64,000 nt of DNA from Arthrobacter sp. Hiyo4 (GTDB taxonomy: Bacteria; Actinomycetota; Actinomycetes; Actinomycetales; Micrococcaceae). Under the pieces are notes generated by a model that made no database searches, was not told where the DNA came from, and was given only the letters and a program-made list of their open reading frames with translations. Below, piece by piece: positions 54,302-64,000 of the stretch. Where the stretch lies: positions 3,286,001-3,350,000 of the forward strand of contig AP014718.1 in NCBI GenBank assembly GCA_002370555.1, in the 5' to 3' direction. Numbering within the stretch: the stretch's first letter is position 1; every line of letters starts with the position of its first letter. Made by a program: the position numbers and the translations under genes.

Positions 54302-56440
54302 TCAGGGGTCAAGAACGCCGAGGCCGGGGTGAAACAACCGCCCGCCCACCCTTTCGGACGCTCCCACCCGGTCCAGGTAAGGGGTGATGCCGCCCAGATG
54401 CAGGGGCCAGCCGGCGCCGGTGAGCATGCACAGATCGACGTCCTGAGCGGTTGCGACCACGCCTTCATCGAGCAGCAGGCGGATTTCTTCGGCCAGTGCG
54501 TCCTGGACCCGGACGAGCACTTCCTCGGAGGTGCTCGGGGTATCCCCGAATTCCAGCAAGTCCAAGGTCGCCGAGGGAACGGATTGACTGCCGTCGGTGT
54601 TTACCGTCCACAGGGATGTGTTGCCGTTATCTACGAGTATCTGCTGGTTCCCTGAGATGGGGAACCGGTCACCGAAGGCGGTGTGCAGGGACCGCGTCAC
54701 GTGCAGGGAAACGGGCAGGCCGATCATGGCCAGCAGGGTAAACGGTGTCATGGGCAGGCCCATCGGCTTGAGTGCGTTGTCAGCAACCTGAGCGGGGGTG
54801 CCTTCGTCGAAGGCGGCGGCGACTTCGCCCATGAGCCGTAACAGCACTCGGTTGACGACAAAGGCAGGGCGTCCCGGACCAGGACTGTGGTCTTATTCAG
54901 GGCCTTGCCGAGAACGAAAGCGGTGGCAAGGACCTCGTCGCTGGTTTCAGAGGCTTGGACGATTTCCAGCAGCGGCATGGCGGCCACGGGGTTGAAGAAA
55001 TGGACGCCGACCACACGTTCCGGATGAGCCAGATCGGCTGCCATTTCCGTCACGGAGAGCGAGGAGGTGTTGGTGGCGAGGATGCAGTCGGGACGGACCA
55101 CGGCTTCAACCTCTGCGAAGACCTGCTTTTTGACGGCGAGTTCCTCGAAGACGGCCTCGATGACCAGGTCCGCGTCGGCGAAGGCTTCCTTGGAGACCGA
55201 GCCGGTGACCAATGCCGTGATGTGGGCAGCGTCGCCGGGCGTCAGGCGCTGCTTGGCCAACAGTTTGTCCACCTCAGCGTGAACATACTTTACCCCTTTG
55301 TCCACGCGGCCCTGGTCGATGTCCGTCAGCACCACGGGAATCTGCAGTTGCCGGGCGAAGAGCAACGCCAGCTGCCCTGCCATCAGACCGGCACCGACGA
55401 CGCCGACCTTGGTGACGGGCCGGGCCAGGTCAGGGTGGGGGCACCGGCCGGGTTCTTGGCACGCCGCTGGAGCAGATCCAGAAACGCATACACGGAAGCC
55501 TTGAAGTGCGGCGTCTGGATCAGGCTGGCCAGGGCCTCGGTTTCCAGACCGGCGGATTCGGCCCGGCTCAGATGATGGCCGCTTTCGAGCAAATCCAGCA
55601 CACGTGCCGGCGCCGGCGCGGCCTCGGAGGTCTTGGCCTCGACCACTGTGCGTCCTCTGGCGACGGCAGCGTCCAGTCGGCATCGGCGTAATTTGCTTTT
55701 TCTTTGCGCCGGACCGCCAATGGGTTGCACACCTCAGGGATTCCAGTGATGACGGCGGCCGCCCAGGCCAGGGACTGTTCCAGGAAGTCTTCGGGGGCGA
55801 CTAGGGTGTCTGCGACGCCGAGCTCGAATGCGGCCGTACCGTCGAGGACCTTGTTGTTGGCCAGCGCGTTTTCGATCATCACTTTCACGGCGTTGCCTGG
55901 GCCGATGAGCCGCGGGAGCCGATACACGCCGCCCCATCCTGGAACCAGGCCGAGGAACGCCTCGGGCAGTGCGATCCCCTTCGCACCGGCCGATACGGTC
56001 CGATAGTCGGCGGCAAGGGCTATTTCCAGCCCGCCACCAATGGCCGCACCGTTGATGAAGGCGAAGGTCGGCACGTCCATGTCGGCCAGGGAGTCGAAAA
56101 CGTCGTTGCCCAGCCCGGCCATCGCGCGGGCGGACTCCGGGTCATTGAGCCCCTTCATGGCGACGAGGTCCGCGCCGGCGACGAAAATGCTCTTTTGCCC
56201 GGTGACGCCTACGCCGACAAGCTCCCCGGCGGATGCCCTCTTCCTGACTACTTCCAGCAGCGTACCCAGTTCCAGTAATGACCCCGGGCTAAAGGTGGCG
56301 GGTTTCCGGTCATTGTCGTCCGCGAGGGTGATCAGGGCGAAGGCTCCGGCGCCGGGCAGCTGGATCTCCCTCAGGTTGGCATGGGTGGTGTGCTCACCGC
56401 GCGCGGGATCAGCCCATGCTTTGAGTGGTGCCGAACTCAT
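54302..56440 (-). CDS. Trifunctional-type fatty acid oxidation alpha subunit, FadB/FadJ-like (three frameshifts)
   Basis: The N-terminal enoyl-CoA hydratase domain (SIFVAGADLVAMKG, INGAAIGGGLEIALAADYR, LPEAFLGLVPGWGGVYRLP) is followed by a linker and 3-hydroxyacyl-CoA dehydrogenase (KVGVVGAGLMAGQLALLFAR, ILATNTSSLSVTEMA, VGVHFFNPVAAMPLLEIVQA, MLLRLMGEVAAAFDEG). The C-terminus is LCMLTGAGWPLHLGGITPYLD. Frames break near 55690, 55440 and 54870. ATG at 56440 overlaps the thiolase stop (ATGA). About 710 residues when restored, the normal size. It forms the beta-oxidation complex with the thiolase. Confidence 0.9.
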
Positions 56441-57637
56441 TTGGCGGACTTGAGAATCAGGGCGTCGCCCTGTCCGCCACCGCCGCACAGGGCAACCACG
56501 CCGGTCCCGCCTCCTGCGCGTTGCAACGCCAACGCCTGATGCAGCACGAGCCGGGCGCCTGAAGCTCCGATGGGGTGGCCCAAGGCGATTGCGCCACCGT
56601 CGGTGTTGATCCGGTCCGTTTCGATGCCCAGGTCCTTGGCTGACTGGATGACCACCGAGGCGAAAGCCTCGTTGATTTCGATCTGGTCCAGGTCTTCGAC
56701 GGTCAAGCCTTCTCGTTTGAGTGCGGCCTCGATGGCACGCGAGGGCTGCGAATGCAGGAACCCGTCTGGTCCCGCTGTCTGGCCGTGCGCGCCGATCTCG
56801 GCAATCCATTCCAACCCTGCCGCTTCGGCCGCAGCCTTACTGGCGATGACCAGGGCGCAGGCTCCGTCCGAAAGCGGGGACGCAGAGCCTGCTGTGACTG
56901 TCGCGTTCTGATCTGTAGAGAAGGCAGGCCTCAGCGCGGACAGGCTCTGGGCAGTGGTTTCCGGACGGATGCCCTCGTCGGAATTTACCGTCAAGGCGGG
57001 CCCCTGCGTTGCGGGATTTCCAGGGGTGCGATCTCCGCATTGAAGATGCCGGCGGTACGGGCGGCGTCCGCACGCTGGTGCGACCGTGCTGCGACCTGGT
57101 CCTGTTCTTCGCGGATGATGCCACGGGCGGCGTTCCCGGCGTCGGTCGCGGCGCCCATGAGGTCACCGCTGAACGGATCCTGTAGACCGTCATGGTTCAG
57201 CGAGTCGACCATGGGTGTGTCGCCGATGATGACCCCAGCGCGCAGCCCTTTGACGAGGTGCGGGCGTTTGTCATGGACTCCTGACCGGCGGCAACAACAA
57301 AGTCGGCCTCCCCGGCCCGGATCATTCGGCCCGCATCGATAACCGCGGTCAGGCCGGAGAGGCAGAGCTTGTTCACTGTCACCGTGGGTACGTCCCAGCC
57401 GATTCCAGCGCCCAGGCTGGCCTGCCGTGCCGGGCCCTGGCCCGCTCCAGCTTGAATGACCTGACCAACGATGACGAATTCGATCTGCGCGGCGGACACG
57501 CCGGCACGCTGCAAAGCGGCGCGGATCGCGTGGGCACCGAGATCGCTGGCCGACAGTGGGGACAGGGCACCGCGGAAGCGGCCGAACGGCGTGCGCGCCC
57601 CGCTGAGAATGACGGGGATTCTGCTATCTGAGCTCAT
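56437..57637 (-). CDS. Acetyl-CoA acyltransferase (thiolase; two frameshifts)
   Basis: The start IPVILSGARTPFGRFRGALS, nucleophile Cys in VNKLCLSGLTAVIDAG, then LVKGLRAGVI and MVDSLNHDGLQDPFSG, the His in GGAIALGHPIGASGARLVL and the second Cys in VALCGGGGQGDALIL. Frames break near 57265 (one C lost in GCC CCG) and 57003. About 400 residues. First gene of the FadA-FadB pair. Confidence 0.92.
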
Positions 57638-57726
57638 GGGGTTGCCTTTCGAGGCGTAACGGGAGAATAAGCAAAACAGGCAGGCATGACGGCCGCCTCA
57701 GGACTAGATGTGGAGAGATGACCGTT

Positions 57727-58976
57727 CTAGTTGAAAGCGGAGATGCCGGTGATGGAGCGGCCGATAATCAGGGCCTGGACGGTTTCGGTACCCTCGTAGG
57801 TGTGCAGGGCCTCGACGTCTGTCATGTGGCGGGCGACGCGGTTCGCAAGCAGGATGCCGTTACCCGCGAGCAGGTCCCTCGCGTTCGACGCAATGGCTCG
57901 CGCGGTCCGCGTGCAGGTGAACTTAGCCAGCGAAGCCTGCACCGGGCTGAGAGCCCCGCCTCGTCCAGGCGGGTCATCTGTACCACCATCAGTTGCATCG
58001 TCGCCAGTTCGGAGAGCATCCGGGCTAGTCGTTCCTGAACGATTTGGGAGGCGGCCAGGGGCCTGCCGAACTGCTGGCGCTGCGCCGCGTACTGCACGGC
58101 CGTCTCGTAGCAGGCAGTGGCATGACCCACAGCGGACCACGCAACCCTAACCGGGTGGCCAGCAACACCCGGGAGGTATCCTTGAACGAGTTTGCGCCCG
58201 GCAGGACATTTTCGGCGGGAACGAAGACATTTTCCAACCGGATGTGAGCCTGCCAGATGGCCCTCAGAGAGACTTTGCCTTCAATAACGGTAGCGGTGTA
58301 GCCCGCCGAGTCCTGCGGAACCAGATACCCATGGACCTGCCCGTCCTCCGCCCGGGCCCACACCACCGTGACGCCGCCGACAGAGCCGTTGCCAATCCAT
58401 TTCTTCTCACCATTCAGCAGCACACCGCCCGCCGTGGGCGTGGCAGTGGTTTCCAGTGCCACGGAGTCGGACCCATGAGTCGGCTCGGTCAAGGCGAACG
58501 CGCCGTACTCCTCACCCTTGGCCAATGCCGGCAGCCACTTCCTCTTCTGTTCTTCAGAACCGCACAGCGCGATGGAACGCATGGCCAGGCCGCCCTGCAC
58601 CGCGATGATGGTGCCAATGGACCCGTCGCCGCGACTGATCTCCATATTCACAAGACCCGCGGCCATCTTGGACATCGGTGCAAAACCCTCCAAAGCCAGT
58701 CCGTCACGGAGCAGATCCGCCTCGCCCAAGCGCCGAACCAGATGCAGAGGATAGTCCCCTCGGTCCCAGTAGCCGTCGATGACCGGCAGCACCTCGTCCT
58801 GGACAAACGCACGCGCCCGGTGCCGGTATGCCCGGTCCTCGCCGCTGAGGTCCTTGAATACGCCGGCCGGGTCCGGGTCCAGAGCCTTTGTCAGGACGTA
58901 GTCGGTTCCATCGTGCCGGCGGGAAAGCCTTCCTGCACGGCGATACTGGCTGTTGGGGCGGGCCCGAGATTGTCAT
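57727..58976 (-). CDS. Acyl-CoA dehydrogenase (three or more frameshifts)
   Basis: The core reads DEVLPVIDGYWDRGDYPLHL, AVQGGLAMRSIALCGSEEQK, FAL-TEP motif YGAFALTEPTHGSD, GEKKWIGNGSVGGV, then YAAQRQQFGRPLAASQIVQE and a C-terminal MTDVEALHTYEGTETVQALI with GRSITGISAF. Glu in YEGTET is at the catalytic-base place used by glutaryl/isovaleryl-type enzymes. Breaks fall near 58880, 58180 and 57950. It precedes the thiolase on the same strand by 89 bases. Confidence 0.88.
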
Positions 58977-59367
58977 CAGGGAATCCTTAAAGATTTTCCA
59001 AAGGGTCCCGCCGGGCGGGAACTCGTGGCAGATCCACGTGAATCAAGAATGCCTGACACTGAGTCTCACGTCAAGAAACTAAGTGTCAGATATTTGATCT
59101 GTGTATGTAAAAATCGGCCCGGACGTGTTGGGGCGATCGGGCCCCGGGTCGCAATCCGGCCCGGGAGGCGTTCGAGGGTGCCCAGCCAGCCCTGGGATGC
59201 GAGCTATGATCGCTCGGCCTTGTGACTGGCGTCTGTAGAGTCGCCGGTCGCGTGCACGTCAACATCAAGCGTGTCCCCACGTCCTTTGTCAGCAGTCAAA
59301 AATCACCAGAACAGAGGTGGCGAGAGAATCTTCCTTTCCCACGGTGGAGCGAAGCGCACCTCAGCAA
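58977..59367. other. Intergenic region upstream of the beta-oxidation genes
   Basis: About 390 bases between the start of the acyl-CoA dehydrogenase and the stop of the TetR gene. An AT-richer part (59075-59110, AAATTT-like) could be the promoter. No credible gene seen. Confidence 0.45.
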
Positions 59368-60071
59368 CTAGGCCAAAGCCTGCCGTACGGCCTCAAGGAT
59401 GTGCTCGGTACCCGCACCCGGTTCCAGAACAGTAACGACGACGGCAGGGCGGGCGGGTTCCACACCCGCCGGGGGTACAAGACGGCCGAAAGATGTTCAC
59501 CAGAGACCGCAGCTCGCGGCCGAGCCGGGTAGCCATTATGTGGTCCAGCCGATGATCGGAGCCCTTTTCGGCGTCGTGCAGCCAGTGGCGCAGGACCCTG
59601 TTGTGGACAGCCACCACGGCCGCCGCGAAGGCCACGGCGCCATACTCCCCGTCAGCTTGGGGAAGGGCGGACTGCAGGTGCCGGCGGAACGATCGCTCGT
59701 AGCGGTGGGTGGTCACCAGCTCGCGGTCGCGCAGGGTCTGGACTTGGTGCAGAAGCTGGTTCCGGAGCAGGGAAGTCTTCCGGTTGCGGACATGCTGATC
59801 GAAGACCATGAGCGCAGCCTCTGTCACCGCAGCGAGTGGATCCCCCGTCGCATCGGCAAGGTCAGCCTCGGCCCGGGCCAAAAGCCGCTCATGATCGGCA
59901 AAAACCACGTCCTCCTTGGAACCGAATTTACGGAAGAACGTGCTTCGGCTGATGCCGGTCACATCCGCCAATTCTTCCACCGGGGTGGAGTTGTAGCCCT
60001 GCCGGATCAACAGTTCAAGGGCGGCGGCAAGAGCCGGGCCGGGGTCCTGGGTTGCGGGGTTCTTGACCATG
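59368..60071 (-). CDS. TetR-family regulator (one frameshift)
   Basis: The HTH reads AALELLIRQGYNSTPVEELADVTGISRSTFFRKFGSKEDVVF, followed by the ligand domain ending DHIMATRLGRELRSLVNIFR. After a break near 59490 the protein ends VVVTVLEPGAGTEHILEAVR and QALA before a TAG at 59368. ATG at 60071 (MVKNPATQD) fits TetR N-termini. Its position next to the fatty-acid oxidation genes suggests it regulates them. Confidence 0.87.
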
Positions 60072-61550
60072 GGCGTGAATCTAACACGGAGAACAGGTTT
60101 AGCCTTCACTGGGAATCATGGACGCCCGCGCGCATGCCAATTAACTACGCCGGCTGGTTGATTGCCCTTATCTGCGGACCCTCTCCTGCTGCAGTCCCGC
60201 TGGTCGTACCCATGCTGAGTCCTGGACGCTGATGCGAGGCCATGCGGAGAAAGCCGCCCGGCACTGCGTGTCCGGGCCCTGGGCACAGTATGGAAACAAA
60301 CCCGCTATGCAGCATGGTTGTGACGGCTTGGAGACATCCGTAGCTGCGCAGTCACGGCTGCATGTCTCCCGTCGAAGCGTAAATGTGCTCCGTGACAGTG
60401 TGTCTCCAGTGCTCCCCTGGCGACGGCGTCGTCGCTCATTCTCCTGTGTGCGTCCAGCGGCAAGATTCTCGGTGGACCGCGGGGGAAATTCGTCAAACGT
60501 TCCGGAAATTGATGCGTGGTGGACTCCGCATAATCTAGCCTGTTGTTTAACCGATTGGCCGCTGAGGCGCCGCGTTTAGAAAACGAAAAGGTGCTCTGAC
60601 GAGGGGAAATAGTGGTAGCTAAGCCATTAGCTCTTGTCGTGAAGGAGCACCTTTTCGATGCTTATGCCGATGTCGGCACAACGCTGCCACTTTATCCCCG
60701 TTTTCCGTCTGTTCCCTTTACTTTCAGCAGCCACTCGCTGATCTCCCACGCCGGGTCGAGGTCTTCACGGTTTCATTGGCGCTCTGGGATTTGGCAGGTT
60801 GTGCGAGGACAGGCTCGGACAGTTCGTTCCCCGGTGTGCTGCACCGTTCCCGGAATCTCGGCGGTTCCCTCGCGGATGAACGCGGCAGACTCCATGTTCG
60901 CCCGGGAATGATCCCACACCACTAAAAGGTCGTGGAAACGAGCGAGATGATGCCCGGATAAATGACATCCCTGAGGAGCTAACTGGCCTGGCTACCAGGA
61001 CCGGAGCGGCCCAGAGGCCGGCGACGGCGACGGCGACGGCGACGATGACAGGCTGGCTCAAAGCTGGCCGTTACGGGCGCCAGCCGCACACGGGCGGTAT
61101 GAGGGGTGAGGACAACCGGAAGCCGCTCGAGTCCGCGGTCGCCGACCACCATGGCGCCGTACTGACAGCAGACACCGAAATTACCGGGGCAGGTCCAGCT
61201 TAGCGAAGTCTCCGGCCGAGGATACTTAGCAGCGGGCTTCCCCAGTGGGGTCGCCGAACGCGAGGCCTTCACGGGCGGCGATGCGGCTTCAGGCCGCGAG
61301 ATTCCCCGGGCTCCACCACCTTCACCTGGTGGCCCAATGGTGGCGACACGAAGAAGCCATCAGCCGCCTCACCGGCTCTGAAGGGCATGGGAAAATCTGC
61401 GCACCGACCCCACCAGTGGGTGGCAGTGTGGTGACGCGACTACGCCGACCCCACCATGCGGGTGCTTTTCGATGAAAAAGGCCCTTCCACGGGTGTACAA
61501 CCGGCCTCACACGTCCATAATGAAGGGCCTGAATCCTTCGGCTCGTCGCT
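60072..61550. other. Long region without a recognisable gene
   Basis: About 1.5 kb. Frames are short and mutually inconsistent. It contains the 74-bp inverted-repeat unit at 60584-60657, a short GCGACG tandem at 61018-61047, and a 9-bp hairpin (AGGCCCTTC/GAAGGGCCT) at 61479-61530 just 3' of the next gene. It probably holds gene remnants that I cannot name. Confidence 0.5.
60584..60657. repeat. 74-bp element with perfect 13-bp inverted ends
   Basis: CGAAAAGGTGCTC at the left and GAGCACCTTTTCG at the right. The interior contains GGTAGCTAAGCC and TTAGCTC. It resembles a MITE or the paired ends of an internally deleted IS; no transposase is present. Confidence 0.6.
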
Positions 61551-62344
61551 TCAGCCGTGTCGGGCCCGAGGGCAGGGCGTCCCGGCGAAGGCAGTGCGCA
61601 GGATCGCCGAAGCGGCAAGCACGCGCGGAATGGTCGCCGCAAAGGGCTCGATGACGGCGCGCGTGGCGCTGTCTTGCACCCGGTGTACGGGCAGGGGCCA
61701 TTCGTCAGCCATCTTCGTGAGTGTTGTGCGCATCTGGTCGTAGGTCGTGTCCAGGAGACCGGCGGTGCTCGCTGCGCGCAGTGTCGTCTCGACGGCGGCC
61801 AGCAACGAGTCGTCTGCAGCCAGATGGCGGAATACGCTCGGAATGATGGTGCCGCCGGGTTCCACCAGCCGTGCCAGGCGCACGACGCTTTCCCGGACAG
61901 ACCCGGGCATTGCCTCGAGCTCGAGCATGGGTGGGATCGCGGGTGGATTCTGCGGTGGTCCTGGATGGGGGTGCGGACCAGCGGAGATTCAGGGGTGCCT
62001 TTTGCGCCGTTCAGCAGGAGGTGGACGAGCACTGCGTTGCATGAGTTGCCAGCATCGTAGACGTCGAGGACGTCAAGCAGCAGGCGACGCCCTCCCTCGT
62101 GGGGGAGGGTGCGATCGTTCCCCACAGGGGTGCGGCCTGCCTCGGCCAGCCGTTGTCTAAGGACGGGCGCACCCACGAGGTGCAGACCGGGTCTCACCAG
62201 GTCCCAGCACGTTTCGAGCTGCCCGGGTTGCTCGGCCAGGCAGCGGTACAGGAGGTTCGGGAAGGGCATGGTGGTCATCCGGCTGATTTCGGCAAACAGC
62301 TGGGTTTGGTCCCGGTGCTGCCAAGCGTGATCAGCGCTTGACAC
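61551..62344 (-). CDS. Halocarboxylic-acid dehalogenase (DehI)-like helical protein (one frameshift)
   Basis: The start region TQLFAEISRMTTMPFPNLLY, CLAEQPGQLETCWDLVRPGL and LLDVLDVYDAGNSCNAVLVH has the pattern of DehI-type proteins. After a break near 61970 follows a second, similar helical half (VVRLARLVEPGGTIIPSVFR, AASTAGLLDTTYDQM). The pseudo-repeat of two helical halves fits DehI. About 260 residues. Family assignment is by eye and moderate. A nearby TauE/SafE exporter and GntR regulator could form a haloacid or anion locus. Confidence 0.5.
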
Positions 62345-62530
62345 GGTGGGATCCTAAGCGGTGCGGGCGCCGAGCGCGTGGTGCGCGGATGATGGCCTCA
62401 GCCCATTCGCCGTCCTTGGCTCCGGCGGCGATGACAAGTTCGGCATGATGGAGCATGCTTCCGTCGAGCGCGTCGGGACTGTAGTTCCTAAACGTGTCCG
62501 CCACCACGCCCGGACGCATTAGGGTTTGCA
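62331..62530 (-). pseudogene. GntR/FCD regulator, C-terminal remnant
   Basis: Reads VVADTFRNYSPDALDGSMLH, HAELVIAAGAKDGEWAEAII then R-A. This parallels the C-terminus of the intact regulator just upstream (VPLVWRTFSRYSPAELRRSL, DPAWAESIMRAH). All of the HTH and most of the FCD domain are missing, so it is a truncated tandem paralog. Its end overlaps the DehI-like gene start by 14 bases. Confidence 0.7.
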
Positions 62531-62543
62531 GTGGTCCTTGGGG

Positions 62544-63224
62544 TCATGGCGTGTCGGTTTTCTCCGCTTGACGCCGCATCGAGATCCAGGCTGACTGGAC
62601 ATGGGCGCGCATTATTGACTCAGCCCAGGCAGGGTCGTTGGCCCGGAGGGCGTCAACCAGTTCATGGTGATGGGCCAGGCTGCGGCGCAGTTCTGCGGGG
62701 CTGTAGCGGGAGAATGTCCGCCAGACCAAGGGAACTTCCACCACCGAACTGACCAGAGCCTGCACCCGTCGGCTACCTGATGCCGCCAGGATCGTACCGT
62801 GAAAGCGGTTGTTGAGGTCCGTAAGCGCTTCAAAGTCCGGGCTCGGGCCCTCGGCAGCAGCGTCCATCTTCTCCGCAAGATCCTGAAGCAAGGTAAGGTC
62901 AGCCTTTCCGCGGACCGCCGCCAGGGCACACCCCCAGGGCTCGAGCAGGGAACGAAGTCCAAACACTTCCTTGAGGTCTTCCGTGGTCCATCTATGGACT
63001 TGGACGCCGCGGTTCGGTTCGTGCGTAACCAGACCCTCTGCAGCGAGTCTCCTCAGCGCCTCTCTTACCGGCGTCCTGCTGACACCGATGTGGGCGGCCA
63101 GTTCATCCTCGCGCAGCCATTCGCCGCCGGGCCGCTCTCCGGAGAGGATTTGGATCCGGATTGACTGGTATGCGATGTCCACGGCTCGGCCGCCATCAGC
63201 ACTGGCTCGCTGGATGGTACTCAT
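62544..63224 (-). CDS. GntR-family regulator with FCD domain
   Basis: Intact. The HTH IAYQSIRIQILSGERPGGEW, ELAAHIGVSRTPVREALRRL is followed by the FCD domain VFGLRSLLEPWGCALAAVRG, DLNNRFHGTILAASGSRRVQAL and AHHHELVDALRANDPAWAES, with His residues at the FCD metal positions. About 226 residues from the ATG at 63224. It probably regulates the DehI-like and/or TauE/SafE genes. Confidence 0.9.
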   Translation of the reverse strand: MSTIQRASADGGRAVDIAYQSIRIQILSGERPGGEWLREDELAAHIGVSRTPVREALRRLAAEGLVTHEPNRGVQVHRWTTEDLKEVFGLRSLLEPWGCALAAVRGKADLTLLQDLAEKMDAAAEGPSPDFEALTDLNNRFHGTILAASGSRRVQALVSSVVEVPLVWRTFSRYSPAELRRSLAHHHELVDALRANDPAWAESIMRAHVQSAWISMRRQAEKTDTP

Positions 63225-63348
63225 TGGATCTCCGTAATAGGGCACAGGGGCTGTTGCATGTTCATCTCCAAATTGTATGCAACCTTCCCGTTTTCAGTCC
63301 GCGCTGCGGGGCACTACTGCTAAACACCGGGGCCTGGGCTGGCGGCCG

Positions 63349-64000
63349 TTAGGCATAGAAGTAGACAACTGCTGCGCCGCCGATAAGGAAGATGATGGCG
63401 CGGTAGACGGCGGGCGGGATTTTCTGGCCTGCGCTGGCGCCGATATGGCCACCAAGAAGTGCTCCGGCCGCGATCATTGCCGCCGCCGGCCATGCCACGG
63501 GCGTGGTGGAGACGAAGACGACGGCAGCAGAAAGATTCGCTGTTGCGCCCAGCACGTTCTTGAAGGCGTTCGCCCTATGAATCGTTCCAGCCAGTCCTGT
63601 AGACAGGAGAGAAAGCAGAATGATCCCCTGGGCAGCGCCGAAATAACCACCGTAGACTGCGGTGGCCAACGAGCCCGGCCCAACGGCGTATATGTGGTCC
63701 CGGGGCACACTTGAGGGCATCCTTCTCCGGTCTAGCCTCTTCTTTATCCATGGGCTGGCCACAACCAGGAGGCACGCAAAAATTATCAGCACGGGCACTA
63801 CGGCATCGAAGGTCTTGGCCGGTAGGTTCAGCAAGAGGACCGCGCCCAGCGCCCCGCCCGCCGCGGCGCAACCTACAAGGACCACCAGGAGTCTGCCCTG
63901 CCCGAGAAAATGGCGCCGGTAAACCCAAGAGCCGCTGAGAGAACCCGGGAGCACCCCAATGTTGTTGGTTACATTCGCCAGAACAGGGGGGTACCCCATG
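63349..64000 (-). CDS. TauE/SafE-family anion permease, N-terminus beyond window
   Basis: Membrane protein: NVTNNIGVLPGSLSGSWVYR, LVVLVGCAAAGGALGAVLLL, FDAVVPVLIIFACLLVV, ATAVYGGYFGAAQGIILLSL, KNVLGATANLSAAVVFV and a C-terminal RAIIFLIGGAAVVYFYA. The NxxN/GGYFGA motifs are characteristic of sulfite/sulfoacetate exporters of this family. The first membrane helix is cut off at the window end. Confidence 0.88.
   Translation of the reverse strand, partial: MGYPPVLANVTNNIGVLPGSLSGSWVYRRHFLGQGRLLVVLVGCAAAGGALGAVLLLNLPAKTFDAVVPVLIIFACLLVVASPWIKKRLDRRRMPSSVPRDHIYAVGPGSLATAVYGGYFGAAQGIILLSLLSTGLAGTIHRANAFKNVLGATANLSAAVVFVSTTPVAWPAAAMIAAGALLGGHIGASAGQKIPPAVYRAIIFLIGGAAVVYFYA

Noticed and set aside
61018..61047. 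GCGACG tandem (microsatellite)
   Set aside because: Only about five short units in a non-coding stretch; common in high-GC DNA and without sign of function.
1..64000. tRNA or rRNA genes
   Set aside because: I found no CCA-ended cloverleaf candidates or rRNA-like conserved stretches on either strand by eye; a tRNAscan run would settle it.

Overview
The window is high-GC DNA whose proteins look like those of Arthrobacter/Pseudarthrobacter-type Micrococcaceae. Pointers are a DUF222-HNH endonuclease, a GPP34 protein, a Ter stress cluster with TelA and several TerD paralogs, HutC-, FadR- and LacI-type regulators, and GC-rich hairpins after genes in place of U-tailed terminators. I found no rRNA, tRNA or CRISPR array. 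Many genes carry single-base frameshifts. Where I could compare the two reading frames, most are explained by loss of one base in a run of G or C, so many are probably consensus errors rather than true pseudogenes. Separate from these are real-looking lesions: truncated paralogs, deletion chimeras and one IS insertion.

Layout. 1-13 kb: an alpha/beta hydrolase; a DtxR-type metal regulator divergent from a multicopper oxidase plus ZIP-transporter pair; MOSC and VOC proteins; a TetR regulator divergent from a zinc-type oxidoreductase; a DUF222-HNH protein; and a block of remnants (phosphoribosyltransferase-hydrolase fusion, amino-acid ABC permease and ATPase). 13-15 kb: an intact NYN-domain protein and a HutC-type regulator. 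15-25.5 kb: a LacI-controlled divergent locus. Leftward run a sugar-type ABC importer and LacI; rightward run a cytochrome P450, an SMP-30/NHL-like beta-propeller protein (split by an IS3-family element), a phthalate-dioxygenase-reductase-like flavo-iron-sulfur reductase and an alpha/beta hydrolase. A perfect 16-bp LacI-type palindrome lies between the two arms.

25.5-36 kb: a GPP34 protein followed by the Ter module, all leftward: TerD, a truncated TerD, TerD, TelA, two uncharacterised Ter-associated proteins, another TerD, a CitE-like aldolase, a phosphoribosyltransferase-TRSP protein, a StiP/PELOTA protein and a HAD hydrolase. The 4-bp stop/start overlaps in the downstream part suggest one long operon. 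36-37 kb: an orphan HsdR-N-like nuclease-fold protein. 37.4-44 kb: a probable gamma-glutamylation amine pathway (FadR regulator, ethanolamine-type permease, glutamine-synthetase-like ligase, peptidase C26 hydrolase, aldehyde dehydrogenase, SDR). 44.3-46.6 kb: an AT-richer island with a secreted DNRLRE/CBM-GH16 glucanase-like protein. 46.8-50.2 kb: a secreted metallophosphoesterase, a phosphodiesterase and a receiver-histidine-kinase hybrid. 50.4-54.3 kb: a zinc-ribbon protein, a glutamine-synthetase/amidohydrolase deletion chimera, a small membrane protein divergent from a LysR regulator, and a GH51 fragment. 54.3-60 kb: a fatty-acid-oxidation set (FadB, thiolase, acyl-CoA dehydrogenase) with a TetR regulator. 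61.5-64 kb: a DehI-like protein, two GntR/FCD regulators (one a remnant) and a TauE/SafE permease cut by the window edge.

The most striking non-genic signal is a family of near-identical GC palindromes (arms ACGACGGCGGGA and TCCCGCCGTCGT, often extended to 24-bp arms). At least 15 copies lie in the window, nearly all just 3' of a gene. Several are joined to short remnants of the C-terminus of a short-chain dehydrogenase, sometimes through a shared CCGCCGTCG microhomology.
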